From Ignavibacteriales bacterium (GTDB lineage: Bacteria > Bacteroidota > Ignavibacteria > Ignavibacteriales > Ignavibacteriaceae): a DNA stretch of 64,000 nucleotides. Both the position numbers and the translations under genes were made by a program. Shown here in pieces: positions 10,234 through 19,797 of the stretch. Under the pieces are notes generated by a model. It saw only the letters and a program-made list of their open reading frames with translations. It searched no databases and was not told the origin of the DNA. Each line of letters begins with the position of its first letter. The stretch's first letter is position 1. The stretch covers positions 1-64,000 of the forward strand of contig DPRR01000006.1 of NCBI GenBank assembly GCA_003538625.1, written 5' to 3'.

Positions 10234-11300
10234 CTTAAAATCTCTTTGTAAAATGAGATTGTTTCATTAATCATTTTATCCAAACTAAATTCATCGCGAG
10301 CATCTTGATAACTTCTTTCAATAATTTCATTCATATCCTTAAAATTCTCTATAGCAAATTCTAATTTGTTGGCTAAATCATTTGAGTCATTTACATTAAA
10401 AATAAGCGCATTAACTTTATCTATTAAAATCGAATCAAACCCTAAAAAGTTTGAACTTAATATTAGATTTTTATTTAAAGCTGCTTCAATTATCGTCATC
10501 GGGAAACCTTCAGACTGACTTCTGCTTGCAATTACGAAAATATTAGTTGTAATCAATTGAGTATTTAAATCATTTACTTCTCCAATAAAATTTACATTTA
10601 GTTTTGCAGTGAGTTTTTTTAATTCAGATTCATAATAACCTTTACCGGCAATTAAGAATTCCACTTTATCAAACGTATCTTTTTTTAATTTACTAATTGC
10701 TTCGATAAAAATATTAAAACCTTTTTCTGAAATTAATCTGCCCGCAGATATGATTTTTAATTTTTGATTAATTGTCTTCATCGAATCTTTCGGGACAGGA
10801 ACTCCACTTCTTATAAGCTTTACATTTTTGGACTGTTTGTTTTTTTGTTTTATCAGATAATTATAAACATGCTCATTCACGGCAATAAAGTATTTTGATG
10901 GATAATGATTTAGTCTCCCAATTGGTTCAATAATTCCGTGAACTGATTGTAGAGTTTTTACTTTTACAAAATAACTAACAAGCTTTGCAATGTTATCTGC
11001 ATAATGGTTATGTGAGTGGATGATTTGAAATTTATTCTTTGTTACTAATTTGAACAAGAACAAGAATGCTTTAATAAAATTTGCAATAGATCTATTTTCG
11101 TGTTTAACAGCAGGATTAACAAATACTTCTTTGCATAAATCTTTATAAACATCTATAGCATCTCCCCCACCGCAAAGAATCGTAAATTCAATATCATCTC
11201 TCTTCTTCGCTTCGGAAAGAAAATAGAGCAGATGTTTCGAAACACCACAGGTAGTAAGAAGTTCGTTTGTGAGAATTAATATTTTTAGTTTATTAATCAT
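10230..11300 (-). CDS. GT4-family glycosyltransferase
   Basis: 356 residues with the GT-B layout: LKILILTNELLTTCGVSKHL at the N-terminus, HSHNHYAD in the acceptor half, ISAGRLISEKGF opening the C-terminal Rossmann domain, and an EX7E motif in SEGFPMTIIEAA. The CGVSKHL loop resembles CGISKTI in the downstream GT4 protein (8181-9275), so the two are likely paralogues with a common ancestor. It overlaps the upstream gene by 8 bases and the downstream gene by 4. Predicted to add one sugar to the lipid-linked surface glycan. Confidence 0.87.
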   Translation of the reverse strand: MINKLKILILTNELLTTCGVSKHLLYFLSEAKKRDDIEFTILCGGGDAIDVYKDLCKEVFVNPAVKHENRSIANFIKAFLFLFKLVTKNKFQIIHSHNHYADNIAKLVSYFVKVKTLQSVHGIIEPIGRLNHYPSKYFIAVNEHVYNYLIKQKNKQSKNVKLIRSGVPVPKDSMKTINQKLKIISAGRLISEKGFNIFIEAISKLKKDTFDKVEFLIAGKGYYESELKKLTAKLNVNFIGEVNDLNTQLITTNIFVIASRSQSEGFPMTIIEAALNKNLILSSNFLGFDSILIDKVNALIFNVNDSNDLANKLEFAIENFKDMNEIIERSYQDARDEFSLDKMINETISFYKEILR

Positions 11301-12405
11301 TGAGCACTCTATAAAATATTTCTAAATAATTTTTAGAAATTTCGTTCCATCGAAATTGGTTATAGATCGTGGCTGCATTTTGTGAAAGTCTTTTTCTAAG
11401 CTGAAAGTCTATTTCCAATTCTAGTAGATATTTTCGCAATGATACATCATCTCCGCAAGAATAAACAAAGCCATTTTCTTCATTTATAATAAATCTTGAT
11501 ACTCCTGTTTCAGAAGTTACAATAGGTATAACTCCCGCAGCCATAGCTTCCAATGTAGTTACAGGAAACGTATCAAAAAAACTTGAGGATATAAAAATAT
11601 CCTGATTCAATAAATATTTGGCAAATTCATCTGTCGGCATTTTGGGATAATAATTTTTCTGATCATCAGAATTTAGATTTTCTCCGATAATACTGAAAAT
11701 AAAATCATTCTGAATTGGTTGAATTGCTTTCAAGAAAAAATCTAATCCCTTTTCAACCCTCTTTGAATCAGCTACAAGTACAACATTTAATTTGGATTTT
11801 TCTTCATATTTTCTTTCAAAAAACATCTTATTAAATATTTCATCTACTCCATTAGTGGTAAGAATTATTTTATCATTTACAACATTGTAATATTTTCTTG
11901 CAATGTTAACAGACTGCTCGGAAAGAAAAAATAATTTGTTAGAATATTTCATTAAATAGCATTCAACGATTTTATCTTTGATTTTAACTGTAATGCTTAG
12001 ATTTTTCTTAAAATTGGAGTTTTCAAATTGTACAATTCCGTGAACAGTGTAACTTATCTTATATTTCACAAACTTTTTTAAAAAGAAAAGTATTAAAACA
12101 AATCTTTCAAAGGTAAGTACGTGAATTAATCTAGGTTTATAATTGATGATAAAAAGTACAATTGGAAAAATACCTAGCCTTAATATTTTGCCTGAACTAT
12201 CCGACTCAATTAGTTCCTTACCAAAAAGTTTTTTCCAAATAGAGTACTTTGAACCATCAAAAAAATATTCAATAAAAACAGAATTAGTTTGATTACTTAG
12301 ACAACCAAAAATTCTTTTAGCAACTTTTTCTGGTCCTGTTAATATCTCTCCAGAATTATATCTGCCTGTAAAAATAATCTTTATTTTTTCTGATCCAGAA
12401 TTCAT
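11293..12405 (-). CDS. GT4-family glycosyltransferase, divergent EX7E motif
   Basis: 370 residues, GT-B fold. The C-terminal donor-binding half contains VLVADSKRVEKGLDFFLKA and SSFFDTFPVTTLEAMAAG, where the first glutamate of the usual EX7E motif is Asp and the second is present. The N-terminal half has GRYNSGEILTGPEKVAKR. It lies 1 base after the flippase gene and overlaps the next transferase by 8 bases. It probably acts in the same glycan pathway as the other transferases; the Glu-to-Asp change is conservative and does not by itself argue for loss of activity. Confidence 0.85.
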   Translation of the reverse strand: MNSGSEKIKIIFTGRYNSGEILTGPEKVAKRIFGCLSNQTNSVFIEYFFDGSKYSIWKKLFGKELIESDSSGKILRLGIFPIVLFIINYKPRLIHVLTFERFVLILFFLKKFVKYKISYTVHGIVQFENSNFKKNLSITVKIKDKIVECYLMKYSNKLFFLSEQSVNIARKYYNVVNDKIILTTNGVDEIFNKMFFERKYEEKSKLNVVLVADSKRVEKGLDFFLKAIQPIQNDFIFSIIGENLNSDDQKNYYPKMPTDEFAKYLLNQDIFISSSFFDTFPVTTLEAMAAGVIPIVTSETGVSRFIINEENGFVYSCGDDVSLRKYLLELEIDFQLRKRLSQNAATIYNQFRWNEISKNYLEIFYRVLND

Positions 12406-12406
12406 A

Positions 12407-13678
12407 TTACTTGTAAACCATATCCGTTTTTATTTTTATAACACTAATAAGTAATAACGTTATTGTAAATATTTCAGCTACTATAATAGCAATAGCAGAA
12501 CCCACTGCTTGAAAATAATTTGCAAGAATTAGGGCAAAACTTGTATGGACGATTAAAGCAAAAAACATAATAGTGGCATATTTTTTAGAATAATTTAATG
12601 GAAGCAGAATCTGAACTCCAAGAAAATTACTTATTGAGTATAAAAATGGAATTACAGATAGTGTCTTTAGAATGATAATTGAATTTTCATATCCATTACC
12701 TAAAACAATTTTAACAAGAATTTCCGCATTCCAAAAGATTATTAAAAATATTAATAGACCGAAAGTAAAAGCAAAAAAGAATGACTTCTTGTTGAAATTA
12801 TAAAATTGTTCAAATGATTTTTTTGCTAGTTTGGAAACATGCGGAAATGTAGATGTAAATAATGGTCCCAATATAGATTGAAAGGCAAGTCTTATTTTAT
12901 CTGCAGCAGCAAAATATCCAACAGTAGATTTATCAACGAATAAGCCGAGTATAAAAACATTAGAACTTGATATAACACTTATACTTAAAGATGACATAAA
13001 AATATTTTTACTTTTTCTTAACTGATTAAAAATGCTTGTCAAGTTTGTTAAGAATAGTCTCACTTTAAACTTCTTTATTACAGTAATTAATCCGATTAAT
13101 CCATATACAACTTGACTTGTTGAATAGATTATTACAAGCAGAAGATAATCAGCAGAATTTTTTATGAGCAGAAAAATGAGAATTACAGTTATTAGTTTAA
13201 TGACAAAATTAATTATGAAAATAAAATTCATCTTTTCTGTTCCCTGAAAGTACCACAAAGGGAATACAACAGTGCCTATCAATCCAGCGTAGCTTATAAT
13301 AAATAATGTATTATCTGTTTTAAATATATTGAATGAAATTAAACAGCTAAAGAAAATTATTGTTGAAATAAAGTAAAGTAGTAGTTTAGAAGTTATCACA
13401 CTCGAAAAAATTTCCGATACTTTTTGTTTATCATCTCTATTTACAGAAATTTCTTGTGTTGCAGATAGATTAAATCCATAATCTGTGATGATTGAAAAGT
13501 AGGTTGTAAACGCAGCTGCAAAATTTATTAATCCATATTTTTCAGGACCCAAAACTCTGACAAGGTATGGCAAGGTTATAATCGGAAAAATATAATTTGA
13601 TGCTTGCAGTAAAGAAAGTGAAGTGAAGTTTTTGAATAAAACATTGTTGGATTCAATTATTTGAAATATCCGTTTCAA
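12407..13678 (-). CDS. Wzx-type oligosaccharide flippase (MOP superfamily)
   Basis: 423 residues and strongly hydrophobic, with about twelve predicted membrane segments. The N-terminus LPYLVRVLGPEKYGLINFA is the signature of RfbX/Wzx-like exporters. It would move the undecaprenyl-linked oligosaccharide built by the neighbouring transferases across the inner membrane. The start is TTG at 13678, 12 bases after the EnvC-like gene. No Wzy-like polymerase, ABC exporter, O-antigen ligase or initiating sugar-phosphate transferase is encoded in this window, so the product may be a short oligosaccharide or the missing functions lie elsewhere. Confidence 0.88.
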   Translation of the reverse strand: MKRIFQIIESNNVLFKNFTSLSLLQASNYIFPIITLPYLVRVLGPEKYGLINFAAAFTTYFSIITDYGFNLSATQEISVNRDDKQKVSEIFSSVITSKLLLYFISTIIFFSCLISFNIFKTDNTLFIISYAGLIGTVVFPLWYFQGTEKMNFIFIINFVIKLITVILIFLLIKNSADYLLLVIIYSTSQVVYGLIGLITVIKKFKVRLFLTNLTSIFNQLRKSKNIFMSSLSISVISSSNVFILGLFVDKSTVGYFAAADKIRLAFQSILGPLFTSTFPHVSKLAKKSFEQFYNFNKKSFFFAFTFGLLIFLIIFWNAEILVKIVLGNGYENSIIILKTLSVIPFLYSISNFLGVQILLPLNYSKKYATIMFFALIVHTSFALILANYFQAVGSAIAIIVAEIFTITLLLISVIKIKTDMVYK

Positions 13679-13690
13679 GTTATTGAATGA

Positions 13691-14947
13691 TTATTTTCTT
13701 AACCATGTTTCCGGATCTACAGTTTGCCGACCATTCCAGACTTCAAAATGTAAAATATTTCCTTCAATACTTTCACCAACTTTAGCAATAACTCCACCTG
13801 TATTAATTTTATCACCCTCCTTAATAAAAACTTCTGAGAGATGACCGTAAACCGTACGGTAATTTCCTCTGTGACTTATAATCAAAACTGTTCCATAACC
13901 AGGAAGCCACTCAACCGCCGACACAACTCCCTCGGCAACGCATTTAACGCTCATATCGCCTGCGGCTCTGATGTCTATTCCATAATTAACTGTAAGAGTT
14001 TTAAGTTTTGGATTTAATGATTCGCCAAATTTTCTAACAACTTTTCCTTTGGAGATCGGCCAGTTTAGTTTGCCTTTTAGATCATTAAATGAGGTAAATT
14101 TTGATGTTGAAAGATCAAAATTATACTCGCTTCCATCAATTTCTTTTTTTGTTTTTGTATCGGTTGATGCAACTTTTTCAGTTTTGTTTAATTTTATTTC
14201 TTCTTCTTTCTTTCTTCTTGCTTCAGCCTCTTCAACTAACCTGATAATTAAATCTCTTATTTTTTGCTCTGATTTTTTTTTCTCATTAACACTTTTTGCG
14301 ATCTTATTTTTATCTTTTTTTATTTCTGCAAGGATTGATTTCTGATCCTTTAATTTTTTTGAAAGTGATTTTTCTTCATTTTCTTTTTGTCGCGATAATT
14401 CCTGCTTCTCTTTTTTTTCAGATTCCAGTTTTGCTTTAGCAATTATAAGATCATTTTTATTTGTTTCTAATTTTACAAGATCTTTTTTGCGGCTGACTGA
14501 AAATCGTTTTAAGTATTCCAGCCTAATAACTGCTTGATGAAATGAATTTGCATCAAGAACTGTTTCCCACTCGGTGTGTGTTCCATTTTTATAAGTTGAT
14601 TGAACGTACCTGGCATAATTCTTTTGTAATTGTTCAATTTCGTTTTCTATTTCAGAAATGTTTTGTATGCTTTTATTAATTTCATTTTGCTTCTGTTCTT
14701 CTTCGCGACGGAGATTGGTTAAAAGTTTATTTACAAGAAAATTTTGTCTGCTGATATTTTCAAGATCTTCTAATGACTTTTTCTCTTTTTTACTTTTTTG
14801 GGTTAAATCATTTTCAAGACGGGATATTTCTTCTTTTAATTTTATTAATTCGGCTTTACGCGAATCAATTTGATTTGTTTGGGCGTATGAATTAAGACTA
14901 TAGATGAACAGTACAAAAAACAGGATGTAAAAACTATTCTTTACCAT
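13691..14947 (-). CDS. EnvC-like murein hydrolase activator with degenerate M23 (LytM) domain
   Basis: 418 residues: signal peptide (1 to about 22), a long charged coiled coil (about 25-255) and a C-terminal LytM/M23 domain (about 300-418). Compared with active M23 peptidases, the first zinc ligand is Asn321 instead of His (VNYGID), Asp325 and His369 (YGHLS) remain, and the HXH motif reads Ile398-Leu-His400, losing one catalytic His. EnvC of E. coli likewise has a non-catalytic LytM domain and activates amidases at the division septum, so an activator role is the best reading. It overlaps the DUF4292 gene by 7 bases, placing cell-wall remodelling in the same transcript as the surface-glycan genes. 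Confidence 0.83.
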   Translation of the reverse strand: MVKNSFYILFFVLFIYSLNSYAQTNQIDSRKAELIKLKEEISRLENDLTQKSKKEKKSLEDLENISRQNFLVNKLLTNLRREEEQKQNEINKSIQNISEIENEIEQLQKNYARYVQSTYKNGTHTEWETVLDANSFHQAVIRLEYLKRFSVSRKKDLVKLETNKNDLIIAKAKLESEKKEKQELSRQKENEEKSLSKKLKDQKSILAEIKKDKNKIAKSVNEKKKSEQKIRDLIIRLVEEAEARRKKEEEIKLNKTEKVASTDTKTKKEIDGSEYNFDLSTSKFTSFNDLKGKLNWPISKGKVVRKFGESLNPKLKTLTVNYGIDIRAAGDMSVKCVAEGVVSAVEWLPGYGTVLIISHRGNYRTVYGHLSEVFIKEGDKINTGGVIAKVGESIEGNILHFEVWNGRQTVDPETWLRK

Positions 14948-15726
14948 TTTATGATTGTAACATCATCAGGAAGTTTAAAATCTATAAAAATATTTTTTTT
15001 GTTAACTGTAATCTTTTTGTATTCAATACTGATTTTTTGTTCATCGATTTTATTATTTATAGAAATCTTATAAGGCACAGCTACATTTTCCAGCAACTCA
15101 AAATCAGAATATTTTCCTTCAAGCATTAAATTATCATCCAATCCGTAAAGTTGATAATTAGTTATACCTAGTTGTCTAACATCAACTTTGTAAATACTTT
15201 TATTTGTTCTTGCTGAATCAAGATAAGTCAATACATAACGATCATCTTCAACATAATAATTATCAGGTGCCCGGTACAAATTATTTGTAAGATTAACTGA
15301 ACCTATAAATGCATCAAGCAAATCGTCAAAAGATAAATTTATTCTGAAAATACTTTGTAGTGCATTTGAATTGACCGATCCTACATAAGCGGTATTCTGC
15401 AGCGCATCATAAAAAGTGAACTTATCTTTTGTAACTAATGCCTGTGCCAGTTCAATGCCAAACGGACCCATCACGGTAAGATAAATTGAATCCGGTTTTT
15501 CTAAAATGATCCTGAATGTTGCACTATTATCCATTGATGGAGTGTTTACGAATATTGTTCCGGTGCCTTCAAAGTTTTTTATTTTTCTTCTATTGGCTTC
15601 AAGCTTGTTTGTCAATCTTTCAGACGGCAGCAGTTCAAAATCTTCGGTAGGCTGTGAAGGAACACAACTAGTTATTATAAATAGAATATTAACGAGAAAT
15701 AAAACGATTAAACTAAGTCTTCTCAA
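14941..15726 (-). CDS. DUF4292-family lipoprotein
   Basis: 261 residues with a lipoprotein signal (hydrophobic stretch followed by ITSC, lipidated Cys at about residue 21). The rest, with KNFEGTGTIFV, the SIYLTVMGPFGIELAQALVTK stretch and a basic C-terminal part, matches the DUF4292 family, which has a LolA/LolB-like half-barrel fold. A role in lipoprotein or lipid transfer to the outer membrane is plausible but unproven for the family. The start is TTG at 15726, overlapping the TGA of the TPR gene (TTGA), a sign of translational coupling. DUF4292 next to a TPR protein and an M23 protein is a recurrent Bacteroidetes/Chlorobi arrangement. Confidence 0.75.
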   Translation of the reverse strand: MRRLSLIVLFLVNILFIITSCVPSQPTEDFELLPSERLTNKLEANRRKIKNFEGTGTIFVNTPSMDNSATFRIILEKPDSIYLTVMGPFGIELAQALVTKDKFTFYDALQNTAYVGSVNSNALQSIFRINLSFDDLLDAFIGSVNLTNNLYRAPDNYYVEDDRYVLTYLDSARTNKSIYKVDVRQLGITNYQLYGLDDNLMLEGKYSDFELLENVAVPYKISINNKIDEQKISIEYKKITVNKKNIFIDFKLPDDVTIIKW

Positions 15727-17546
15727 ATTGCACCTTTATCAATTTTATTTTGTATTTCTTTTTTTGTTGGATCAAGTTCAAGAGAATTTTTCCAGAGTTC
15801 AACCGCTCTTTCTTTATTGCCAAGCTTAGATTCAATATCAGCCAGATGATCTAACATAACTGCACTTTTTCCGCCTGTTTTAATTGCTTTTTCAAGATAA
15901 AGTTTAGCTTCAGGATAATTGCCCATCATAAAATAAACCCATCCAATCGTATCAAGATAAGATGAATTTAGTGAATCCGCTTTAACCGAAATTTGAACCA
16001 TCTTTAATGCACGTTCAAGCTGGATACCACGTGTTGCAAAAGCATAAGAATAATTATTATTTATAAGCGGGTCATCAGGTTTTAGTTCCAGAGCTCTTTC
16101 ATACAAGCTGTCGCTAATCTCATAAGTTCGCATTCCATTATAAATCATCGCAAGGGTTCCGATTAACTGAACATCATCGGGTTGAATCTCAAGAGCTTGT
16201 TTAAGATAAAAAATCGCTTTCTCATCATCTTTAAGTTGATTAAGTGTAAACGCATAAGCAGATAACCCAGTTATATCTGTAGGATTTATCAGAGTAGCTT
16301 TTTTTAAATACTTTTCTGCTTCCTCATGCTTTGATTGCTGAGCTAAAGACAAACCCAGAATCAGATTAACATAAAAATCCTCAGGGAATGATAAAATAGC
16401 TTCACTCATAACTACTTCAGCTTCATCGTATTTCCGGTTATCAAAATACAATCCACCCAATCTTATCCATGCTGCTACATTCCAGTTTGCATTTTTTGTA
16501 ACATATTTAAAGTTTTCAATTGCAACCGAATCATTACCTTCACTTAAGGCAATTGCACCCAAATACATTTTTATCTGCCAATCAGTTGTATCTTTATCCA
16601 GTTTTGTAAAAAAAGATTTTGCAACCGGTAAAATTGTGGAATCAGTTATTGCTTTGTTAAAATAATTTGCACCAATATTAATTTTAGCATCCAGATTAAC
16701 ATCTGGTTGATCCAGTAAATAATCAAACTCCTTCGAAGCACCATTCCAGTCATTTTTCCCTAAAAGTAATTTTGCTTTAGTCTCTCTTGCTTCAAGATCA
16801 TAAGGCATAAGCTCAAGGATTTCGTTTATCATAGCAATTCCGTCATCGTATCTTTGTGCCTTTAAATAAAACTGGATTAACATTTTCTTTAACGGGATGT
16901 TTGCCGGATCTATTGATATTAATTTTTTTAAAGCAATAATAGCTTCTTCATTATTTCCTAATCTTTCCTGCAGTTCTGCAATTCTTGTCAACACTGACCA
17001 ATCAGGTCCGAGCTGATATAAGATCCGATTATATAGTCTTACAGCTTTGAGTGGTTTATTCTCTTCGTAAAGTCTTGCAAGTTTATAATTTAGTTCGATG
17101 TTAGTTGAATCGATACGAATTGCTTTTTCTAAAACCGTTATTGCTGATTCGGACTGATTTCCATAATTATAAATATCTGCAAGCAGATCATAGTACTCAA
17201 TCCTCGAAGAATCCATTTGCAGAGCTTTTTGACTATAACTTAATGCCGGTGCAAGTTTGTTAAGATAAACATAATTTTTTGCGAGTGTATAATAAAGTCC
17301 TGCTGTTGAATCATATAACAATGCTTTTTCGTATTGAGCAGCAGCAGCTTCATAATTGCCCTGAGTTTCAAAAACACCGCCATTAATAAAGTACTCCAGC
17401 GCTTTTTTCTTCTGCTGTTCAGCTGTTAATTCAGATTTCTTGTTATCAATTTTTTCTTCAGAAATTGAGGTGGTGCCGGAACAACCGATTATAAAAATTG
17501 ATAATAATATTATGGGAATAAATATGTAGAGAATATTTCTTTTCAC
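15723..17546 (-). CDS. TPR-repeat lipoprotein
   Basis: About 607 residues from a GTG at 17546, which gives a textbook lipoprotein signal (KRNILYIFIPIILL, then FIIGC); a TTG at 17582 would prepend twelve residues. At least a dozen tetratricopeptide units fill the protein, recognisable by repeated Y-x-A-x-x-x-(Y/L)-x-K-A-(L/I) patterns such as GNYEAAAAQYEKAL and HEEAEKYLKKATL. It is most likely an outer-membrane-anchored periplasmic scaffold. It is the first gene of the minus-strand envelope operon, overlapping the DUF4292 gene by 4 bases. No enzymatic motif is seen. Confidence 0.85.
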   Translation of the reverse strand: MKRNILYIFIPIILLSIFIIGCSGTTSISEEKIDNKKSELTAEQQKKKALEYFINGGVFETQGNYEAAAAQYEKALLYDSTAGLYYTLAKNYVYLNKLAPALSYSQKALQMDSSRIEYYDLLADIYNYGNQSESAITVLEKAIRIDSTNIELNYKLARLYEENKPLKAVRLYNRILYQLGPDWSVLTRIAELQERLGNNEEAIIALKKLISIDPANIPLKKMLIQFYLKAQRYDDGIAMINEILELMPYDLEARETKAKLLLGKNDWNGASKEFDYLLDQPDVNLDAKINIGANYFNKAITDSTILPVAKSFFTKLDKDTTDWQIKMYLGAIALSEGNDSVAIENFKYVTKNANWNVAAWIRLGGLYFDNRKYDEAEVVMSEAILSFPEDFYVNLILGLSLAQQSKHEEAEKYLKKATLINPTDITGLSAYAFTLNQLKDDEKAIFYLKQALEIQPDDVQLIGTLAMIYNGMRTYEISDSLYERALELKPDDPLINNNYSYAFATRGIQLERALKMVQISVKADSLNSSYLDTIGWVYFMMGNYPEAKLYLEKAIKTGGKSAVMLDHLADIESKLGNKERAVELWKNSLELDPTKKEIQNKIDKGAI

Positions 17547-17659
17547 GTTTGTGAATATATTATTGCTGTATTGTAATAACAAGGCTATTTAATTCTATTA
17601 ACATCAAATATTTTTATACTTACACTACTAAGTGTTAACTTTACAAAAAAGATTTTTTT

Positions 17660-18574
17660 ATGCTTACATTCGATTTAGGAATAGCGTACGTTTGGGAATT
17701 TGATGAAGAATTTGTTTCGCTGATAGAAAAAAAACTTCAGCTAACTGGATTAACAACATTTCGTGTAACTCAGAAAAATGTTTTTGAAGTAACGGAAAAA
17801 ATAAAAAACCGTCAGCTTTTATTCAGAACATTTTTAGACAGAGCATCGGATGTTGAGGATGACTTTTTACCTCTAGCTAGAATTTTAGCACGTCGTAAAG
17901 TAAAGATATTTAATCCTTATAAAAAAATTTTACACGCAATTGATAAAGCGACCATGCATCTGGAGTTTATAACTGCAGGTTTAACTGTACCTTATTCAAT
18001 TATAATTCCGCCCCATAGTCAGGCTAAGGAATTATTTGTATCAGTCGATGATCTGGAAATACTTGGTCGTCCGTTTATTATAAAACCTTGTAATACCACC
18101 GGCGGCGGGATTGGAGTTGTTAAAGGTGCAGAATCATTAAAAGAGGTTTTAACGGCCAGACAAAAGCATAGTGATGATAAATATCTGATTCAGGAGAAAG
18201 TGTATCCCAAAATGCTTGATGGTAAGCGTGCATGGTTTAGATGCTACTGGGCATTTAACTTACCTGTTTGTGTATGGTGGGATGATGAAACACATATTTA
18301 CAATTTACTTACAGATATCGAAATAGAAACGTTCGGATTAAAAAAACTTTTTCAATTAACAAGAACTATAAGAAGAATTACAGAACTTGATTTTTTTTCG
18401 ACAGAAATCGTTTTAACTGAAAAAAATAAATTTATTGTAATTGATTATGTAAATGATCAGTGTGATATGCGGTTAAAATCATTGCATCCTGATGGTGTAC
18501 CTGATGAGATTGTTTCAGTAATTATTAATAGTCTCAAATTATCTATACTTAGAGAAAAACGTATTAATCGATGA
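17660..18574 (+). CDS. ATP-grasp domain protein of unknown substrate
   Basis: 304 residues. An ATP-grasp fold is supported by IDKATMHLEFITAGLTVPYS (Asp-Lys and the G-x-x-x-P turn), the phosphate-binding FIIKPCNTTGGGIGVV loop at about residues 140-157, YLIQEKV for adenine contacts, and the metal-binding acidic segment FIVIDYVNDQCDMR near the C-terminus. The arrangement is closest to the RimK/glutathione-synthetase side of the superfamily, so ligation of a carboxylate to an amine is likely, but the substrate cannot be named. It is divergent from the envelope operon and overlaps a small membrane protein gene by 4 bases (ATGA). Confidence 0.7.
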   Translation: MLTFDLGIAYVWEFDEEFVSLIEKKLQLTGLTTFRVTQKNVFEVTEKIKNRQLLFRTFLDRASDVEDDFLPLARILARRKVKIFNPYKKILHAIDKATMHLEFITAGLTVPYSIIIPPHSQAKELFVSVDDLEILGRPFIIKPCNTTGGGIGVVKGAESLKEVLTARQKHSDDKYLIQEKVYPKMLDGKRAWFRCYWAFNLPVCVWWDDETHIYNLLTDIEIETFGLKKLFQLTRTIRRITELDFFSTEIVLTEKNKFIVIDYVNDQCDMRLKSLHPDGVPDEIVSVIINSLKLSILREKRINR

Positions 18575-18954
18575 GGAAAAATATTTTAATAACTTACACA
18601 TTAATTATAGTTTTCATTTTATTGCTTGCCGGTTATTTTTTTCTGTATAACATCTATGGAAGTGAAATTAGACTATCACCAAAGAATTTGTTTGCAGATA
18701 CTTCTTCTGAGATGAGAATTGAAGTTGTGCCAATTAATGCATTGGGAAGAAAAGCCTGGTTCCGGAAATCATCAGCGCATTTTGAAATTATTGAAGGAGT
18801 CGACTTAATCGAAATAATTGAACGTAAACCTGAATCCGGGCTGCTAATTATAGGATCAAAAGGTAAAGTTGGAGTTGTAGGAATTAAAATAAAATCTGAA
18901 CATTCTTTACTTCCCGAGTATATTGAAATACAAATCCTTGATTTGAATGTTTAA
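18571..18954 (+). CDS. Small single-pass membrane protein, unknown function
   Basis: 127 residues: one N-terminal membrane segment (about 7-28) followed by a soluble, presumably periplasmic beta-rich domain (EIRLSPKNLFADTSSEMRIE, then GSKGKVGVVGIKIKSE) that looks like a bacterial Ig-like fold. I do not recognise a family. Translation is probably coupled to the ATP-grasp gene through the overlapping ATGA, so the two may form one functional unit. No catalytic motif is visible. Confidence 0.6.
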   Translation: MRKNILITYTLIIVFILLLAGYFFLYNIYGSEIRLSPKNLFADTSSEMRIEVVPINALGRKAWFRKSSAHFEIIEGVDLIEIIERKPESGLLIIGSKGKVGVVGIKIKSEHSLLPEYIEIQILDLNV

Positions 18955-19020
18955 ATATTAGAGCAACAAAGAAAAATTATTTCTATTTTGCAATTAGTTT
19001 TTTATTCTAAAAGAGGAATC

Positions 19021-19797
19021 ATGAAAAAATTTATTTTATTATTTATCATATCCTTAGTTGCTTTTCAAAATAATTACTCCCAAGGTACTGCTGGCGATAA
19101 AGCTAAGTATGAATACAGGCATTTAATTGATATGCCTACTGCAGGAATAATGGGACGAGGTTCTGTAGGATTGACAGCTGAATTGTTACCTTTTGGCACT
19201 TTGATTACAAAAATTGAAGCCGGAATTTTTGATAACATTAGCATCGGACTGTCATACGGCGGTTCCAACATAATCGGATCCGGAAAACCGGACTGGTATC
19301 CGTTTCCACCGGGAGTAAATTTTAGATTACGGGTGATGGATGAAACCGTTTTAACTCCTGCTTTAACTCTTGGTTTTGATACGCAGGGCAAAGGCACTTA
19401 TTTTAAAGATGAAAAAAGATTTGAAGTTAAAGCACCCGGAATATTTGCTGCTGCAAGTAAAAATTTTGGTTTGCTAGGTTATTTAAGTTTACACGGAACT
19501 GTAAATTACACAGTTCTTGAAGATAAAGATGGTGACAATTTTGTAAATCTAATGATAGGGGCAGAAAAAACTTTAGGCAGTTCTTTTTCTTTCCTGATTG
19601 AATACAATTTTGCTTTTAACGATAACTCCACAAATCAATTTGGTGATGGCAAGGGATACTTAAATGCCGGTATAAGATGGTCTATTGCAGATGGTGTAAC
19701 TGTTGGATTTGATTTGAGAGATTTACTCGAAAATAAAAAGTGGAGTCCACGATCAGCAGATAGAGCATTAGTGATTGATTTCACACAAAAGATTTAA
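19021..19797 (+). CDS. Putative outer-membrane barrel protein
   Basis: 258 residues from the ATG at 19021, which follows AGAGGAA; an upstream TTG at 18988 would add eleven residues without a signal-like sequence. The signal peptide is about 1-20 (ending NYSQ). The mature part has amphipathic strands and conserved-looking turns (GIFDNISIGLSYGG, TLGFDTQGKG, LSLHGTVNY) resembling a family of small barrels common in Chlorobi/Ignavibacteria that I cannot name with certainty. It stands alone between the ATP-grasp pair and the lipoprotein cluster. Confidence 0.65.
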   Translation: MKKFILLFIISLVAFQNNYSQGTAGDKAKYEYRHLIDMPTAGIMGRGSVGLTAELLPFGTLITKIEAGIFDNISIGLSYGGSNIIGSGKPDWYPFPPGVNFRLRVMDETVLTPALTLGFDTQGKGTYFKDEKRFEVKAPGIFAAASKNFGLLGYLSLHGTVNYTVLEDKDGDNFVNLMIGAEKTLGSSFSFLIEYNFAFNDNSTNQFGDGKGYLNAGIRWSIADGVTVGFDLRDLLENKKWSPRSADRALVIDFTQKI

